From Pseudomonas sp. DTU12.3 (GTDB lineage Bacteria > Pseudomonadota > Gammaproteobacteria > Pseudomonadales > Pseudomonadaceae), in assembly GCF_004124275.1 (NCBI RefSeq), contig NZ_CP027218.1:5291001-5355000 (forward strand): a DNA stretch of 64,000 nt. Reading direction: 5' to 3'. Below are positions 7,520-16,548 of the stretch, in pieces (within the stretch, counting starts at the first letter, position 1; the number at the start of each line of letters is the position of its first letter). Made by a program: the position numbers and the translations under genes. Under the pieces are notes generated by a model. The model had not been told where the DNA came from. It saw only the letters and a list, made by a program, of their open reading frames with translations, and searched no databases.

Positions 7520-7858
7520 TCACTTCGCCATCATGTACGTGTGGATGCTGAACATGATCCACAGCGACAGGCCAACCAGCAGCACAATCACGATCGCGGC
7601 GAACACGAAGGCAATCACGTTGTTACGTTGCGCAGCCGAGCGATCCAGGTGCAGGAAGTACACCAGGTGGACAACCACCTGGATCACGGCGAATGCCAGG
7701 ACGATCATCAAGGTGATCGACTTTGGCAGCGACGGGTACATGACCAGTGCAAACGGGATAGCTGTCAGGATCACCGACAGGATGAAGCCGATCGCGTAGG
7801 ACTTGACGCTGCCGTGGCTGGCGTCGTCGTGGCTGTCATGGGAGTGTGCGTTAGCCAT
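7520..7858 (-). CDS. cyoD: Cytochrome bo3 ubiquinol oxidase subunit IV
   Basis: Small accessory subunit of the quinol oxidase, 112 residues with three membrane helices after a histidine-rich soluble N-terminus (MANAHSHDSHDDASHG). LVYFLHLD in helix 2-3 is typical of CyoD. The start at 7858 is chosen because it overlaps the cyoC stop by one base (TAATG); a longer frame upstream lies inside cyoC. Confidence 0.94.
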   Translation of the reverse strand: MANAHSHDSHDDASHGSVKSYAIGFILSVILTAIPFALVMYPSLPKSITLMIVLAFAVIQVVVHLVYFLHLDRSAAQRNNVIAFVFAAIVIVLLVGLSLWIMFSIHTYMMAK

Positions 7859-8481
7859 TACAGGGTCCCCATCAGGTAAACAACGGTGAATACGCAGATC
7901 CACACCACGTCCAGGAAGTGCCAGAACAGGCTCAGGCAGCTCAGACGGGTCTTGTTGGTCGCCGTCAGGCCGTGCTTGTTGACCTGGTACATCATGATGC
8001 CCATCCAGATCAGACCCGCCGAAACGTGCAGACCGTGGGTACCGACCAGGGTGAAGAACGCCGACAGGAAGCCCGAACGGCTAGGACCGAAGCCCTCGGA
8101 GATCAGCAGGTGGAACTCGTTGATCTCCATGGCGATAAAGCCTGCGCCGAGCAGGAAGGTCATGAACAACCAACCCAGAACCTGCTGCTTCTTGCCTTTG
8201 TACAACGCCAGCATGGCGAAGCCGTAGGTGATCGAACTGAACAACAGCAGAGCGGTTTCGCCCAGCACGTATGGCAGTTCGAAGATGTCGTGGCCGGCTG
8301 GGCCACCGGCAACGTTGTTTACCAGTACCGCGTATACCGCGAAGATCGACGCAAACAGAATGCAGTCGGTCATCAGGTAGAGCCAGAAACCGTATACGGT
8401 CATCTCGCCCGAATCGTGGTGATGGTCATCGTGCCCATGTTCACCATGGGCGTGTCCAGCATTGGTCACTAAATTCGACAT
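7858..8481 (-). CDS. cyoC: Cytochrome bo3 ubiquinol oxidase subunit III
   Basis: Structural subunit III of the haem-copper oxidase, 207 residues. It has a histidine-rich N-terminus (HAHGEHGHDDHHHDSGE) followed by five membrane helices, the short form of subunit III found in quinol oxidases. THGLHVSAGLIWMG and the C-terminal SLFWHFLDVVWICVF are family signatures. Three bases separate it from cyoB. Confidence 0.95.
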   Translation of the reverse strand: MSNLVTNAGHAHGEHGHDDHHHDSGEMTVYGFWLYLMTDCILFASIFAVYAVLVNNVAGGPAGHDIFELPYVLGETALLLFSSITYGFAMLALYKGKKQQVLGWLFMTFLLGAGFIAMEINEFHLLISEGFGPSRSGFLSAFFTLVGTHGLHVSAGLIWMGIMMYQVNKHGLTATNKTRLSCLSLFWHFLDVVWICVFTVVYLMGTL

Positions 8482-8484
8482 GGT

Positions 8485-10515
8485 TTAAGCCTGTTCCAAC
8501 GAGGTTTCAACACGGGTGGCGGAGGCCGGGATTTTCCCTGCCGCGACCAGACGCTTGTGCTGCTCGGCTTCGATACGTTCGATCGTTTCAACCGGAACCA
8601 TATAGCCCTGGTCGTCACGTGCAGCGTGGATCACGAAGTAGACGACGGTGCCTACCAGGCTCGCGATCGCCAGCCACCAGATGTGCCAGATCATCGCGAA
8701 ACCGAACACGGTCAACAGCGCGCCCATCACAACGCCCGTGGCGGTGTTGTTCGGCATGTGGATCGGCTCGTACTTGGCCGGTTGCTGGTACGCAGTACCG
8801 TTTTCCTTGGCTTCGGTGAACGGGTCGATGCAGTCAGCCTTAGGCAGCACAGCGAAGTTGTAGAACGGTGGTGGCGACGAGGTCGACCATTCCAGAGTGT
8901 GTGCATTCCACGGGTCACCGTGATCGCAAATGTTCTCTGGCTTGTTGCGGTCACGCACACTGACGTACAGCTGAATCAGTTGGCAGGCGATACCGGCAGC
9001 GATCATCACCGCACCGAACATGGCAACGTACAGGTACGGTACCCACTCAGGGTTGGTGGTGGCGTTCAGACGACGGGTCATGCCCATGAAGCCCAGTGCA
9101 TAGAGCGGCATGAAGGCGACGAAGAAGCCCGAGATCCAGAACCAGAATGCTGCTTTACCCCAGCCTTCGTGCAGCTTGAAGCCGAACGCTTTCGGGAAGT
9201 AGAAGCCGAAACCTGCGATGTAACCGAATACCGCACCGCCGATGATCACGTTATGGAAGTGCGCGATCACGAACAGGCTGTTGTGCAGCACGAAGTCAGC
9301 ACCCGGGATGGCCAGCAGTACGCCGGTCATGCCGCCGATGGCGAAGGTCACCATGAAGCCCAGGGTCCACAGCACCTGGCTGGTGAAACGCAGACGGCCT
9401 TGGTAGATGGTGAACAGCCAGTTGAATAGCTTCACACCCGTCGGGATGGAAATCAGCATCGTCGCCAGACCGAAGAAGGCGTTGACGCTGGCACCCGAAC
9501 CCATGGTGAAGAAGTGGTGCAGCCAAACCATGAAGCCCAGTACCGAGATCGCGCCCGAGGCGTAGATCATCGAGTGGTGGCCGAACAGTTTCTTGCCGGT
9601 GAACGCCGAGATCACTTCCGAGAAGATGCCGAATGCCGGCAGGATCAGGATGTATACCTCAGGGTGGCCCCACGCCCAGAACAGGTTGACGTACATCATT
9701 GGATTGCCACCAAGTTCATTGGTGAAAATGTGGAAATCCATGTAACGGTCAAGGGTCAGCAGTGCCAGGGTAGCGGTCAGGATCGGGAACGAAGCCACGA
9801 TCAGAACGTTTGCCCAGGTGCAGGTCCAGGTGAAGATCGGCATGTCCATCAGTTTCATGCCAGGGGTACGCATTTTCAGTACGGTCGCGAGGAAGTTGAC
9901 CCCCGTCAGCGTCGTACCTAACCCGGATAACTGTAGCGCCCAGATGTAGTAGTCCATACCCACGCCAGGGCTGTATTGCAGACCCGACAATGGTGGATAG
10001 GCAACCCAACCGGTCTTGGCGAATTCGCCGACGCCCAGGGACAGGTTGATCAGTACTACGCCGGAAACCAGCAGCCAGAAGCTCAGGGAGTTCAGGAACG
10101 GGAACGCAACGTCACGCGCACCGATCTGCAACGGCACTGCAAGGTTCATCAGGCCGGTGAAGAATGGCATCGCCATGAAGATGATCATGATCACACCGTG
10201 AGCGGTGAAGATCTGGTCATAGTGTTCAGGTGGCAGGTAGCCAGGCGAACCCTCGGTGGCCATGGCCAACTGGGTACGCATCATGATGGCGTCGGCAAAA
10301 CCGCGCAGCAGCATGACCATGGCGACGATGATGTACATCACGCCGATTTTCTTGTGGTCTACCGAGGTCAACCACTCGGTCCACAGGTACGTCCACTTCT
10401 TGAAGTAGGTGATTGCAGCGAACAGCGCCAGACCACCGAGCGCGATCATGGCGATGGTAATCATCACGATCGGTTCGTGGAATGGGACTGCTTCCCAACT
10501 TAATTTACCAAACAT
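8485..10515 (-). CDS. cyoB: Cytochrome bo3 ubiquinol oxidase subunit I
   Basis: Catalytic proton-pumping subunit that reduces oxygen to water at the haem O3-CuB centre. The 676-residue length is normal for CyoB, with 14-15 membrane helices. Metal ligands are visible: the low-spin haem histidine in HGVIMIIFMAM, the CuB histidine and cross-linked tyrosine in WGHPEVYILILP, the HH pair in WLHHFFTMG, and the haem ligands in VIAHFHNVIIG. The second operon gene, 3 bp after cyoA. Confidence 0.97.
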   Translation of the reverse strand: MFGKLSWEAVPFHEPIVMITIAMIALGGLALFAAITYFKKWTYLWTEWLTSVDHKKIGVMYIIVAMVMLLRGFADAIMMRTQLAMATEGSPGYLPPEHYDQIFTAHGVIMIIFMAMPFFTGLMNLAVPLQIGARDVAFPFLNSLSFWLLVSGVVLINLSLGVGEFAKTGWVAYPPLSGLQYSPGVGMDYYIWALQLSGLGTTLTGVNFLATVLKMRTPGMKLMDMPIFTWTCTWANVLIVASFPILTATLALLTLDRYMDFHIFTNELGGNPMMYVNLFWAWGHPEVYILILPAFGIFSEVISAFTGKKLFGHHSMIYASGAISVLGFMVWLHHFFTMGSGASVNAFFGLATMLISIPTGVKLFNWLFTIYQGRLRFTSQVLWTLGFMVTFAIGGMTGVLLAIPGADFVLHNSLFVIAHFHNVIIGGAVFGYIAGFGFYFPKAFGFKLHEGWGKAAFWFWISGFFVAFMPLYALGFMGMTRRLNATTNPEWVPYLYVAMFGAVMIAAGIACQLIQLYVSVRDRNKPENICDHGDPWNAHTLEWSTSSPPPFYNFAVLPKADCIDPFTEAKENGTAYQQPAKYEPIHMPNNTATGVVMGALLTVFGFAMIWHIWWLAIASLVGTVVYFVIHAARDDQGYMVPVETIERIEAEQHKRLVAAGKIPASATRVETSLEQA

Positions 10516-10518
10516 CGT

Positions 10519-11460
10519 TTACTCCTCTGCCCCGGCAGCTGAATGCGAACTCGAGTCAATTTCCGTGGCCGCCACTTCTTTCTCTTTCTTCTCGTGCTTC
10601 AGTGGCTTGCCCGGCTTCATACCTTCGTACTTGTCGACGATGATCTGGAACTGGTTCGGCGTGACCGAGGAGTAGAGCTCGACTGGGTTGTTCTGGCTTG
10701 GCTTGGCAAGGGCTGCGTATTCAGCTTGATCAAGCTGTTTAGGTGACTTCTTGACTTCACTGACCCAGGCGTCGAAATCTTCCTGAGTGGTGGAGATAGC
10801 TTTGAACTTCATGCCGGTGAAACCCGCGCCGCTGTAGTTGGCGGAGATACCGTCCATTTCAGCGTTACGGTCAGCGATCAGGTGCAGCTTGGTCTGCATG
10901 CCCGCCATCGCGTAGATCTGGCCGCCCAGACCCGGGATGAAGAACGAGTTCATCACAGCGTCAGAGGTGATCTTGAAGTTGATTGGCGTGTGCGCCGGGA
11001 ACACAATCTTGTTGACCGTGGCAATGCCTTGTTCCGGGTAGATGAACAGCCACTTCCAGTCCAGCGCAACCACTTCAATGGTCACTGGCTTGACGTCGGA
11101 TTGAATTGGACGATACGGGTCCAGTTCATGGGTCGAAATGTAGGTGATGTAACCCAGGGCAATGATGATCAGGACGGGGATGGTCCAGACTGCCACTTCG
11201 ATTTTGGTCGAGTGCGACCATTTCGGGGTGTAGACGGCGTTCGTGTTCGACGCGCGGTATTTCCAGGCGAACAGGAAGGTCATGACGATAACCGGCACAA
11301 CGACCAACAGCATCAGCAGGGTCGCGGTGATGATCAGGTTTCGCTGTTCCAGGCCAACCTGGCCCGTTGGATTGAGCAAGGTCATGTTGCAGCCTCCCAG
11401 CAACAACGTGCCGAGCAGCGGCACTAGGCCTAGTAATCTGGGGTACCTGTTTTTACTCAT
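10519..11460 (-). CDS. cyoA: Cytochrome bo3 ubiquinol oxidase subunit II
   Basis: Subunit II, 313 residues. It starts with a lipoprotein signal (LLLGGC, lipid cysteine C24), then two membrane helices and a periplasmic cupredoxin domain. The CuA cysteines of cytochrome c oxidases are absent, as expected for a quinol oxidase (FFIPGLGGQIYAMAGM). ATG at 11460 has GAGG upstream and begins the lipoprotein signal; the open frame continues 18 codons further without support. The C-terminal tail is long and rich in lysine and glutamate. First gene of cyoABCDE. Confidence 0.95.
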   Translation of the reverse strand: MSKNRYPRLLGLVPLLGTLLLGGCNMTLLNPTGQVGLEQRNLIITATLLMLLVVVPVIVMTFLFAWKYRASNTNAVYTPKWSHSTKIEVAVWTIPVLIIIALGYITYISTHELDPYRPIQSDVKPVTIEVVALDWKWLFIYPEQGIATVNKIVFPAHTPINFKITSDAVMNSFFIPGLGGQIYAMAGMQTKLHLIADRNAEMDGISANYSGAGFTGMKFKAISTTQEDFDAWVSEVKKSPKQLDQAEYAALAKPSQNNPVELYSSVTPNQFQIIVDKYEGMKPGKPLKHEKKEKEVAATEIDSSSHSAAGAEE

Positions 11461-12233
11461 CTCACGACCTCTAAAGCAGCTTGCGCAATGCAGTTGGGTT
11501 TTGATCGCCAACACTTCACCCTGCCAAGGGTTGGCATTTTCTTTGGATTGAATAAGGGCCGCCCGTCGCGCGTCAGACGCTCGACAAATCCTGGGACAGC
11601 GGTCAGTTCTTATTCGAATTCGTGGTCAAAGGCCTTGTTACAGACCAATTCCATTTGGTGCGGAAAGTTGGAAGGCACCGACACCTGGGTGTCTTGAAAG
11701 CCTCGCGACTCACTCGACACCCGACTTTCTGCACAGCGCCTTATTAAAAAGTGTTCCTTAATAAAGGCTGAACAGTGCCGGGAATTCAGTGCGGGCGATT
11801 GTAGATAGGTAGCGCCCTATACACCATGTCTTATCCCGAAATAATTTTTATCCGTTCGAGCAACAATCCATCGCCATTTTTGCAAAAGTGCCGCATGTTA
11901 TCGAAATCGATTCTCAACAAAAACACCAAAATTTGTAGGTGTACCCGCCTCAGTTCAGACAGCTCTGCAGCTCTTTTCTCTACGCAGGATCAGCGCAAAG
12001 CCCGATACCCCAAGGGTTCTGGCCATTTGCCAAGGCTTGTTAAAACTGCCTGATCTGGCACTTGCGTGCAAAAGCCGCAAAACGCCGAAACAGACCAATG
12101 TTTTTATGTAACAAGAGACCAATCAGGCCCTTCGCGACACCCTGCGACACAGCGCGTGTGACAACATGTCGCACACTCGCCACACCCTCTATTGCCGTTC
12201 GTCACGGTGTTTTCACCAACGCCGTGAAATGCA
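11461..12233. other. Long intergenic region upstream of cyoA
   Basis: About 770 bp with no convincing gene: short open frames have no ribosome sites and unlikely compositions. Its base composition is more AT-rich than its surroundings. It contains inverted arms TTATTAA (11741-11747) and TTAATAA (11758-11764). The region should hold the cyo promoter and regulatory sites on the minus strand. I cannot identify a good ANR/Fnr box: TTGATCGCCAACAC near 11501 matches only one half. Confidence 0.6.
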
Positions 12234-12271
12234 AAACGCCCCGATTGGCTGATCCGCAAATCGGGGCGTTT
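12234..12271 (-). terminator. Terminator downstream of dsbB
   Basis: Thirteen-base-pair perfect stem (AAACGCCCCGATT / AATCGGGGCGTTT) with a 12-base loop, about 30 bp past the dsbB stop. T-rich on both flanks, so possibly bidirectional. Confidence 0.85.
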
Positions 12272-12302
12272 TCTGTATCGGCCAGACCGCCGAATAGTTG
12301 AC

Positions 12303-12812
12303 TCAGCGCAGCGCTTTGCGATTACGCGAGGTCAGCAGCGGCACCAGAATCACCACCAGCACGAACGCCACCAGCGCCCATTGCGCCAGCGACAGACCGA
12401 GAATCGGCGGATACGGTGTCGAGCAGAAACCGTCGACCTGAAAGCCCAACGGGAAGATCTTTGCCAACGGCAAGCCGTCGACAATCGGCTGCAGCACATC
12501 AATGCCGCAACTCACTGCCGGATAGAACTGGGTGTACACGTGATGCCCCGCAACGGCGGCACCGGCAATCGCACAAATCACCACCAGCACCTCGAACACG
12601 GTGATGCTGCGGCGCGTGCGCATGGCCGCGCCGATAAACGCGAACAGTGCGATCAGCAGCAATGCATAACGCTGCAGGATGCACAGCGGGCATGGCGCCT
12701 CGCCCAGTACGATTTGCATATAAAGTGCGCCACCGATCAGCGCCAGACAGATGATCCCCAACAGCACCAGAAAGCGCCGCTCACGGCCCAACCGAATCGT
12801 TTCCTCGCTCAT
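12303..12812 (-). CDS. dsbB: Disulfide bond formation protein DsbB
   Basis: Inner-membrane protein that re-oxidises DsbA and passes electrons to ubiquinone. The 169-residue protein has four membrane helices. Its two redox pairs are both present: C41-C44 in PCPLCILQRY on the first periplasmic loop, and C102/C130 on the second (SCGID, FCST). Pseudomonads often carry two DsbB paralogues; this one keeps the classic CPLC active site. Monocistronic, with its own terminator. Confidence 0.94.
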   Translation of the reverse strand: MSEETIRLGRERRFLVLLGIICLALIGGALYMQIVLGEAPCPLCILQRYALLLIALFAFIGAAMRTRRSITVFEVLVVICAIAGAAVAGHHVYTQFYPAVSCGIDVLQPIVDGLPLAKIFPLGFQVDGFCSTPYPPILGLSLAQWALVAFVLVVILVPLLTSRNRKALR

Positions 12813-12952
12813 TGCGTTTCCCTTTAATGTCCATGGTTCAGCCGGCCGACGGCTGAAAGTTGTCGCAAGTCTACACCGGGGGAATAAACGATAAAGCGGT
12901 TAAGGGTTCATTAACCTTGGATCATGTTTTACAAATTCAGACCGCATAACGG

Positions 12953-13048
12953 CCTTCGCGAGCAAGCCCGCTCCCACATTTGACCGAGTTGAACACAAAC
13001 TCTGTGGTCAACATTAGTCCACTGTGGGAGCGGGCTTGCTCGCGAAGG
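12953..13048. repeat. REPIN, GTGGGAGCGGGCTTGC type
   Basis: Two inverted 26-base REP copies (12953-12978 and 13023-13048, each CCTTCGCGAGCAAGCCCGCT or its complement extended by CCCACA) around a 44-bp spacer. Each REP is itself palindromic (GAGCAAGCCCGCTC-like). Lies between dsbB and the 3' end of hmp. Confidence 0.92.
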
Positions 13049-13066
13049 GGGCAACTCGGTTTCAGA

Positions 13067-14248
13067 TTACTCCAAAGCCGAAGCCGGCCCGAAGAACTCG
13101 TAACGGCTCTGCTTCTCCGGCACACCCAGTGCTTTCAGGTGACGCTTGATCGCGCCCATGAAACCCTTCGGCCCAAGGAAATAAGCGTCTACATCGCGGT
13201 GTTCCGGCAGCCATTCGCCCAATTGCTCCAGGCTCAACATGCCGACCTTGTCCGCCGCCGGGCTAACGCCATCGTCCTCGGCGTAGCAGTAGAAACGCTT
13301 GAGCTGCGGATGACGTGCCGCCAGGCCATCGATCCAGTCACGGAACGCATGCACGCTGCCGTTGCGCGCGCAGTGGATAAAGTGCACCGGACGCTTGGTT
13401 TCCAGCGCCGCCTCAAGCATCGCCAGCGTCGGCGTGATGCCGACGCCACCGCTGATCAGCACCAGCGGTTTGTCACTCGCGGTCAACGTGAACTCGCCCG
13501 ATGGCGGGAACAACTGAATGCTCGCACCGACGTGCAGTTGATCGTGCAAGTGATTGGACGCACGGCCACCCGGTTCACGCTTGACGCTGATGCGGTACTG
13601 ACCTTTGTTGGCCAGCGCCGACAGCGAATAGTTGCGGCGGACTTCTTCGCCGTCGAGGATCAGCTTCATGCCGATGTACTGACCCGGTTCGGCCGCCAGG
13701 ATCGGGCCTTTGTCCGCAGGTTCGAAGTAAAAGGAGATGATTTCCGCACTCTCCTCGACCTTGGCCGCAACGATGAATTCACGCGCGCCGCGCCAGCCGC
13801 CGACAGCCTGTTCCTTTTCGTCATAAATAGCCGTTTCGGCGCCGATCAGGATGTCCGCCAGTTGCCCGTAAGCCGCACCCCAGGCGCTCATCACTTCGGG
13901 AGTAGCGATCTCTTCGCCGAGGACTTCGGAGATGGCGCGCAACAGGCATGTACCGACAATCGGGTAGTGTTCCGGGAGGATCTGCAGGGCCACGTGCTTG
14001 TTGATGATCTTCGCCACCAGATCACCCAACTGGTCGAGCTGATCGATATGGCGGGCGTACATCAATACCCCGTTGGCGAGGGCACGCGGTTGATCGCCGC
14101 TGGCCTGATGCGCCTGGTTGAACAACGGGCGCACTTCAGGGTATTCAGAGAGCATCATGCGGTAGAAGTGCGTGATCAGCGCCTCACCGCCGCTTTCCAG
14201 CAGGGGCACGGTGGATTTGACGATGGCACGATCCTGGACGCTAAGCAT
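13067..14248 (-). CDS. hmp: Flavohaemoglobin (nitric oxide dioxygenase)
   Basis: Converts NO plus oxygen to nitrate using NAD(P)H, protecting the cell from nitrosative stress. The 393-residue length is typical. An N-terminal globin domain (1-140) has the proximal histidine in INKHVALQ. The ferredoxin-reductase-like FAD domain has RRNYSLS, and the NAD domain has the SGGVGITPTLAMLE loop and ends YEFFGP. Divergent from norR, with NorR-like sites and a sigma54-like promoter between them. In Pseudomonas aeruginosa the equivalent gene is called fhp and its activator FhpR. Confidence 0.96.
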   Translation of the reverse strand: MLSVQDRAIVKSTVPLLESGGEALITHFYRMMLSEYPEVRPLFNQAHQASGDQPRALANGVLMYARHIDQLDQLGDLVAKIINKHVALQILPEHYPIVGTCLLRAISEVLGEEIATPEVMSAWGAAYGQLADILIGAETAIYDEKEQAVGGWRGAREFIVAAKVEESAEIISFYFEPADKGPILAAEPGQYIGMKLILDGEEVRRNYSLSALANKGQYRISVKREPGGRASNHLHDQLHVGASIQLFPPSGEFTLTASDKPLVLISGGVGITPTLAMLEAALETKRPVHFIHCARNGSVHAFRDWIDGLAARHPQLKRFYCYAEDDGVSPAADKVGMLSLEQLGEWLPEHRDVDAYFLGPKGFMGAIKRHLKALGVPEKQSRYEFFGPASALE

Positions 14249-14289
14249 AAGAGTGACTCCTGAGCTTGTTGAAAAGTTACCTTAGGCTT

Positions 14290-14306
14290 ATCAGCTTTCG
14301 TGCCAA
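14290..14306 (-). promoter_or_regulatory. Sigma54-like promoter of hmp
   Basis: On the minus strand, TTGGCACGAAAGCTGAT resembles the consensus TGGCACG-N4-TTGCW. The -24 element (TTGGCACG) is perfect, but the -12 element reads CTGAT, with GA where GC is usual. Its position 42 bp before the hmp ATG, and NorR-type enhancer sites further upstream, support the call despite the weak -12. Confidence 0.6.
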
Positions 14307-14346
14307 CTTTTTAATCCATACAAATCAATAAGTTAATAATTACGTA

Positions 14347-14402
14347 GTCATATCGACTCAAGTGGCTTTATAGTCATCGCGACTACATATTGTCTCTTTG
14401 AC
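14347..14402. promoter_or_regulatory. Three NorR enhancer sites
   Basis: Three copies of GTC-N5-GAC: 14347-14357 (GTCATATCGAC), 14373-14383 (GTCATCGCGAC) and 14392-14402 (GTCTCTTTGAC). They fit the known NorR consensus GT-N7-AC, and E. coli NorR likewise uses three sites. They lie 40-110 bp upstream of the sigma54-like hmp promoter. The third ends 9 bp before the norR ATG, which would allow autoregulation. Confidence 0.8.
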
Positions 14403-14411
14403 TACAAGACC

Positions 14412-15971
14412 ATGACTGCCAAATCCCTGCTGACTGCTTTGCTGCCTTTAGTCTCCGACCTTTCTCGCGAATTGCCCGAGGGCGAGCGCTATCGACGTTT
14501 GCTTGAGGCCATGCGCGCGCTGCTACCGTGCGATGCCGCCGCGTTGTTGCGCCTCGACGGCGAATCGCTGGTGCCGCTGGCGGTGGACGGCTTGAGCACC
14601 GACACCCTCGGCCGGCGCTTTAAAGTCAGCGAGCATCCGCGTTTCGAAATCCTCCTCGCCGGGGCCGGGCCAACCCGCTTCGCTGCCGACAGCGATTTGC
14701 CCGATCCTTATGACGGGCTGGTCGACGGCCTCGACGAACACCTTGAAGTCCACGACTGCCTTGGTTGTCCTCTGTTTGTCGATGAAAAACTCTGGGGCTT
14801 GATCACCCTCGACGCACTTGATCCCGAACGCTTCGAACCGATTGAACTCGATGCCCTGCAAGCCTTCGCCAGCCTTGCGTCAGCCACGGTCAACGCCGCC
14901 GAACGCATCGAGCGCCTGGCCATGCGTGCCGAAGACGAGCATCAACGCGCCGAGGTTTACCGTCAGGCCAGCGGCCAGCAGAACCGCGAAATGATCGGCC
15001 AGAGCAAAGCGCTGAAACGACTGGTTGAGGAAATCAATCTGGTCGGCGGCAGCGATCTGACGGTGCTGATCACCGGTGAAACCGGGGTCGGCAAAGAGCT
15101 GGTGGCGCAAGCAATCCACGCCGCGTCACCGCGCGCCGACAAACCGATCATCAGCCTCAACTGCGCCGCCCTCCCCGACACCCTGGTCGAAAGTGAATTG
15201 TTCGGCCACGTGCGCGGCGCCTTCACCGGCGCCACCAGCGACCGTCGCGGCAAGTTTGAACTGGCCAATGGCGGCAGCCTGTTTCTCGATGAAGTCGGTG
15301 AATTGTCGCTGACCGTGCAGGCCAAGTTGTTGCGCGTATTGCAGAGCGGCCAGTTGCAGCGACTGGGTTCGGACAAGGAGCACCAGGTCGATGTGCGCCT
15401 GATCGCGGCGACCAACCGTGACCTCGCGGAAGAAGTGCGCAGCGGTCGCTATCGTGCCGACTTCTATCATCGCTTGAGCGTGTACCCGTTAAAGGTGCCG
15501 GCGCTGCGTGATCGCGGGCGTGACGTGTTGTTGCTCAGCGGTTTTTTTCTCGAGCAGAACCGCTCGCGCATGGGCCTCAACAGCCTGCGTCTGAACAGCG
15601 ACGCCCAGGAAGCCCTGCTCGCCTACACTTGGCCGGGCAACGTGCGCGAACTGGAACACTTGATCGGCCGCAGTGCGCTGAAGGCATTGGGCAACTGCAA
15701 AGTGCGGCCGAAAATCCTCAGCCTGAGCGCGGCGGATCTGGATTTGCCGCGTGAGGTTGTGGATAACCCGGTTGAGCCGGTTGCTGGTGCTGTGGCCGAG
15801 ATGCCGCTGATCAACGGTGATTTGCGCAGTGCCACTGAGGAGTATCAGCGCCGGTTGATCAGTGCCGCGCTGGAACGCAATCAGGATAACTGGGCGAGCG
15901 CGGCGCGGGAACTAGGGCTGGATCGGGCGAATCTTGGGCGGATGGCGAAGCGGTTGGGTATGAAGGGCTAG
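14412..15971 (+). CDS. norR: NorR-type NO-responsive sigma54 activator
   Basis: Enhancer-binding protein that activates NO detoxification genes with sigma54 RNA polymerase. The 519-residue protein has an N-terminal GAF domain (about 1-175), which in NorR binds NO at a non-haem iron. The AAA+ domain has Walker A GETGVGKE (222-229), the sigma54-contact loop GAFTGA, and switch and sensor motifs. A Fis-type helix-turn-helix sits at the C-terminus (NWASAARELGLDRANLGRMA). It is divergent from hmp, its expected target. Confidence 0.93.
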   Translation: MTAKSLLTALLPLVSDLSRELPEGERYRRLLEAMRALLPCDAAALLRLDGESLVPLAVDGLSTDTLGRRFKVSEHPRFEILLAGAGPTRFAADSDLPDPYDGLVDGLDEHLEVHDCLGCPLFVDEKLWGLITLDALDPERFEPIELDALQAFASLASATVNAAERIERLAMRAEDEHQRAEVYRQASGQQNREMIGQSKALKRLVEEINLVGGSDLTVLITGETGVGKELVAQAIHAASPRADKPIISLNCAALPDTLVESELFGHVRGAFTGATSDRRGKFELANGGSLFLDEVGELSLTVQAKLLRVLQSGQLQRLGSDKEHQVDVRLIAATNRDLAEEVRSGRYRADFYHRLSVYPLKVPALRDRGRDVLLLSGFFLEQNRSRMGLNSLRLNSDAQEALLAYTWPGNVRELEHLIGRSALKALGNCKVRPKILSLSAADLDLPREVVDNPVEPVAGAVAEMPLINGDLRSATEEYQRRLISAALERNQDNWASAARELGLDRANLGRMAKRLGMKG

Positions 15972-15978
15972 AAGCACA

Positions 15979-16548
15979 CCCTCACCCTAGCCCTCTCCCA
16001 CTGGGAGAGGGGACTGATTGGGGGATATTGGCGATGTCCGCCGACGTGAACCTGCTTTACCGAATCCATAATCGACTCGGTCGTTCAGGTCGATGTACAA
16101 CGCCAGACACCTCGGTCGGCCCCCTCTTTCTCTGGGAGAGGGGACTGATTGGGGGATATTGAAGAGATCCGCCGACGTGGACCTGCTTTACCGAATCCAT
16201 AATCGACTCGGTCGTTCAGGTCGATGTACAACGCCAGACACCTCGGTCGGCTCCCTCTACCTCTGGGAGAGGGGACTGATTGGGGGATATTGAAGAGATC
16301 CGCCGACGTGGACCTGCTTTACCGAATCCATAATCGACTCGGTCGTTCAGGTCGATGTACAACGCCAGACACCTCGGTCGGCCCCCTCTCTCTCTGGGAG
16401 AGGAGACTGATTGGGGGATATTGAAGAGATCCGCCGACGTGGACCTGCTTTACCGAATCCATAATCGACTCGGTCGTTCAGGTCGATGTACAACGCCAGG
16501 CACCTCGGTCGGCTCCCTCTACCTCTGGGAGAGGGCTGGGGTGAGGGG
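15979..16548. repeat. Tandem array of four 131-bp units inside a hairpin-ended element
   Basis: The phrase CTGGGAGAGG recurs at 16001, 16132, 16263, 16394 and 16525, an exact 131-bp period. Four full units are nearly identical; the first differs at several positions (GGCGATGT for GAAGAGAT, GTGAACC for GTGGACC). The array is bounded by inverted outer ends, CCCTCACCCTAGCCCTCTCC at the left and GGGAGAGGGCTGGGGTGAGG at the right. Short open frames repeat with the units, but 131 is not divisible by three and none has a ribosome site, so the array is non-coding. It fills most of the 721-bp gap between norR and cheV. Confidence 0.9.

Noticed and set aside
11499..11514. Possible ANR/Fnr box upstream of cyoA.
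   Set aside because: TTGATCGCCAACAC matches TTGAT-N4-ATCAA only in the first half.
11826..12053. A 75-codon frame in the leader region upstream of cyoA.
   Set aside because: No ribosome site, unlikely composition, no recognisable motif.
12980..14263. A 427-codon plus-strand frame opposite hmp.
   Set aside because: Antisense shadow of a gene with complete globin, FAD and NAD motifs.
15979..16548. Possible CRISPR array.
   Set aside because: Units of 131 bp are nearly identical throughout, with no unique spacers and no cas genes nearby.
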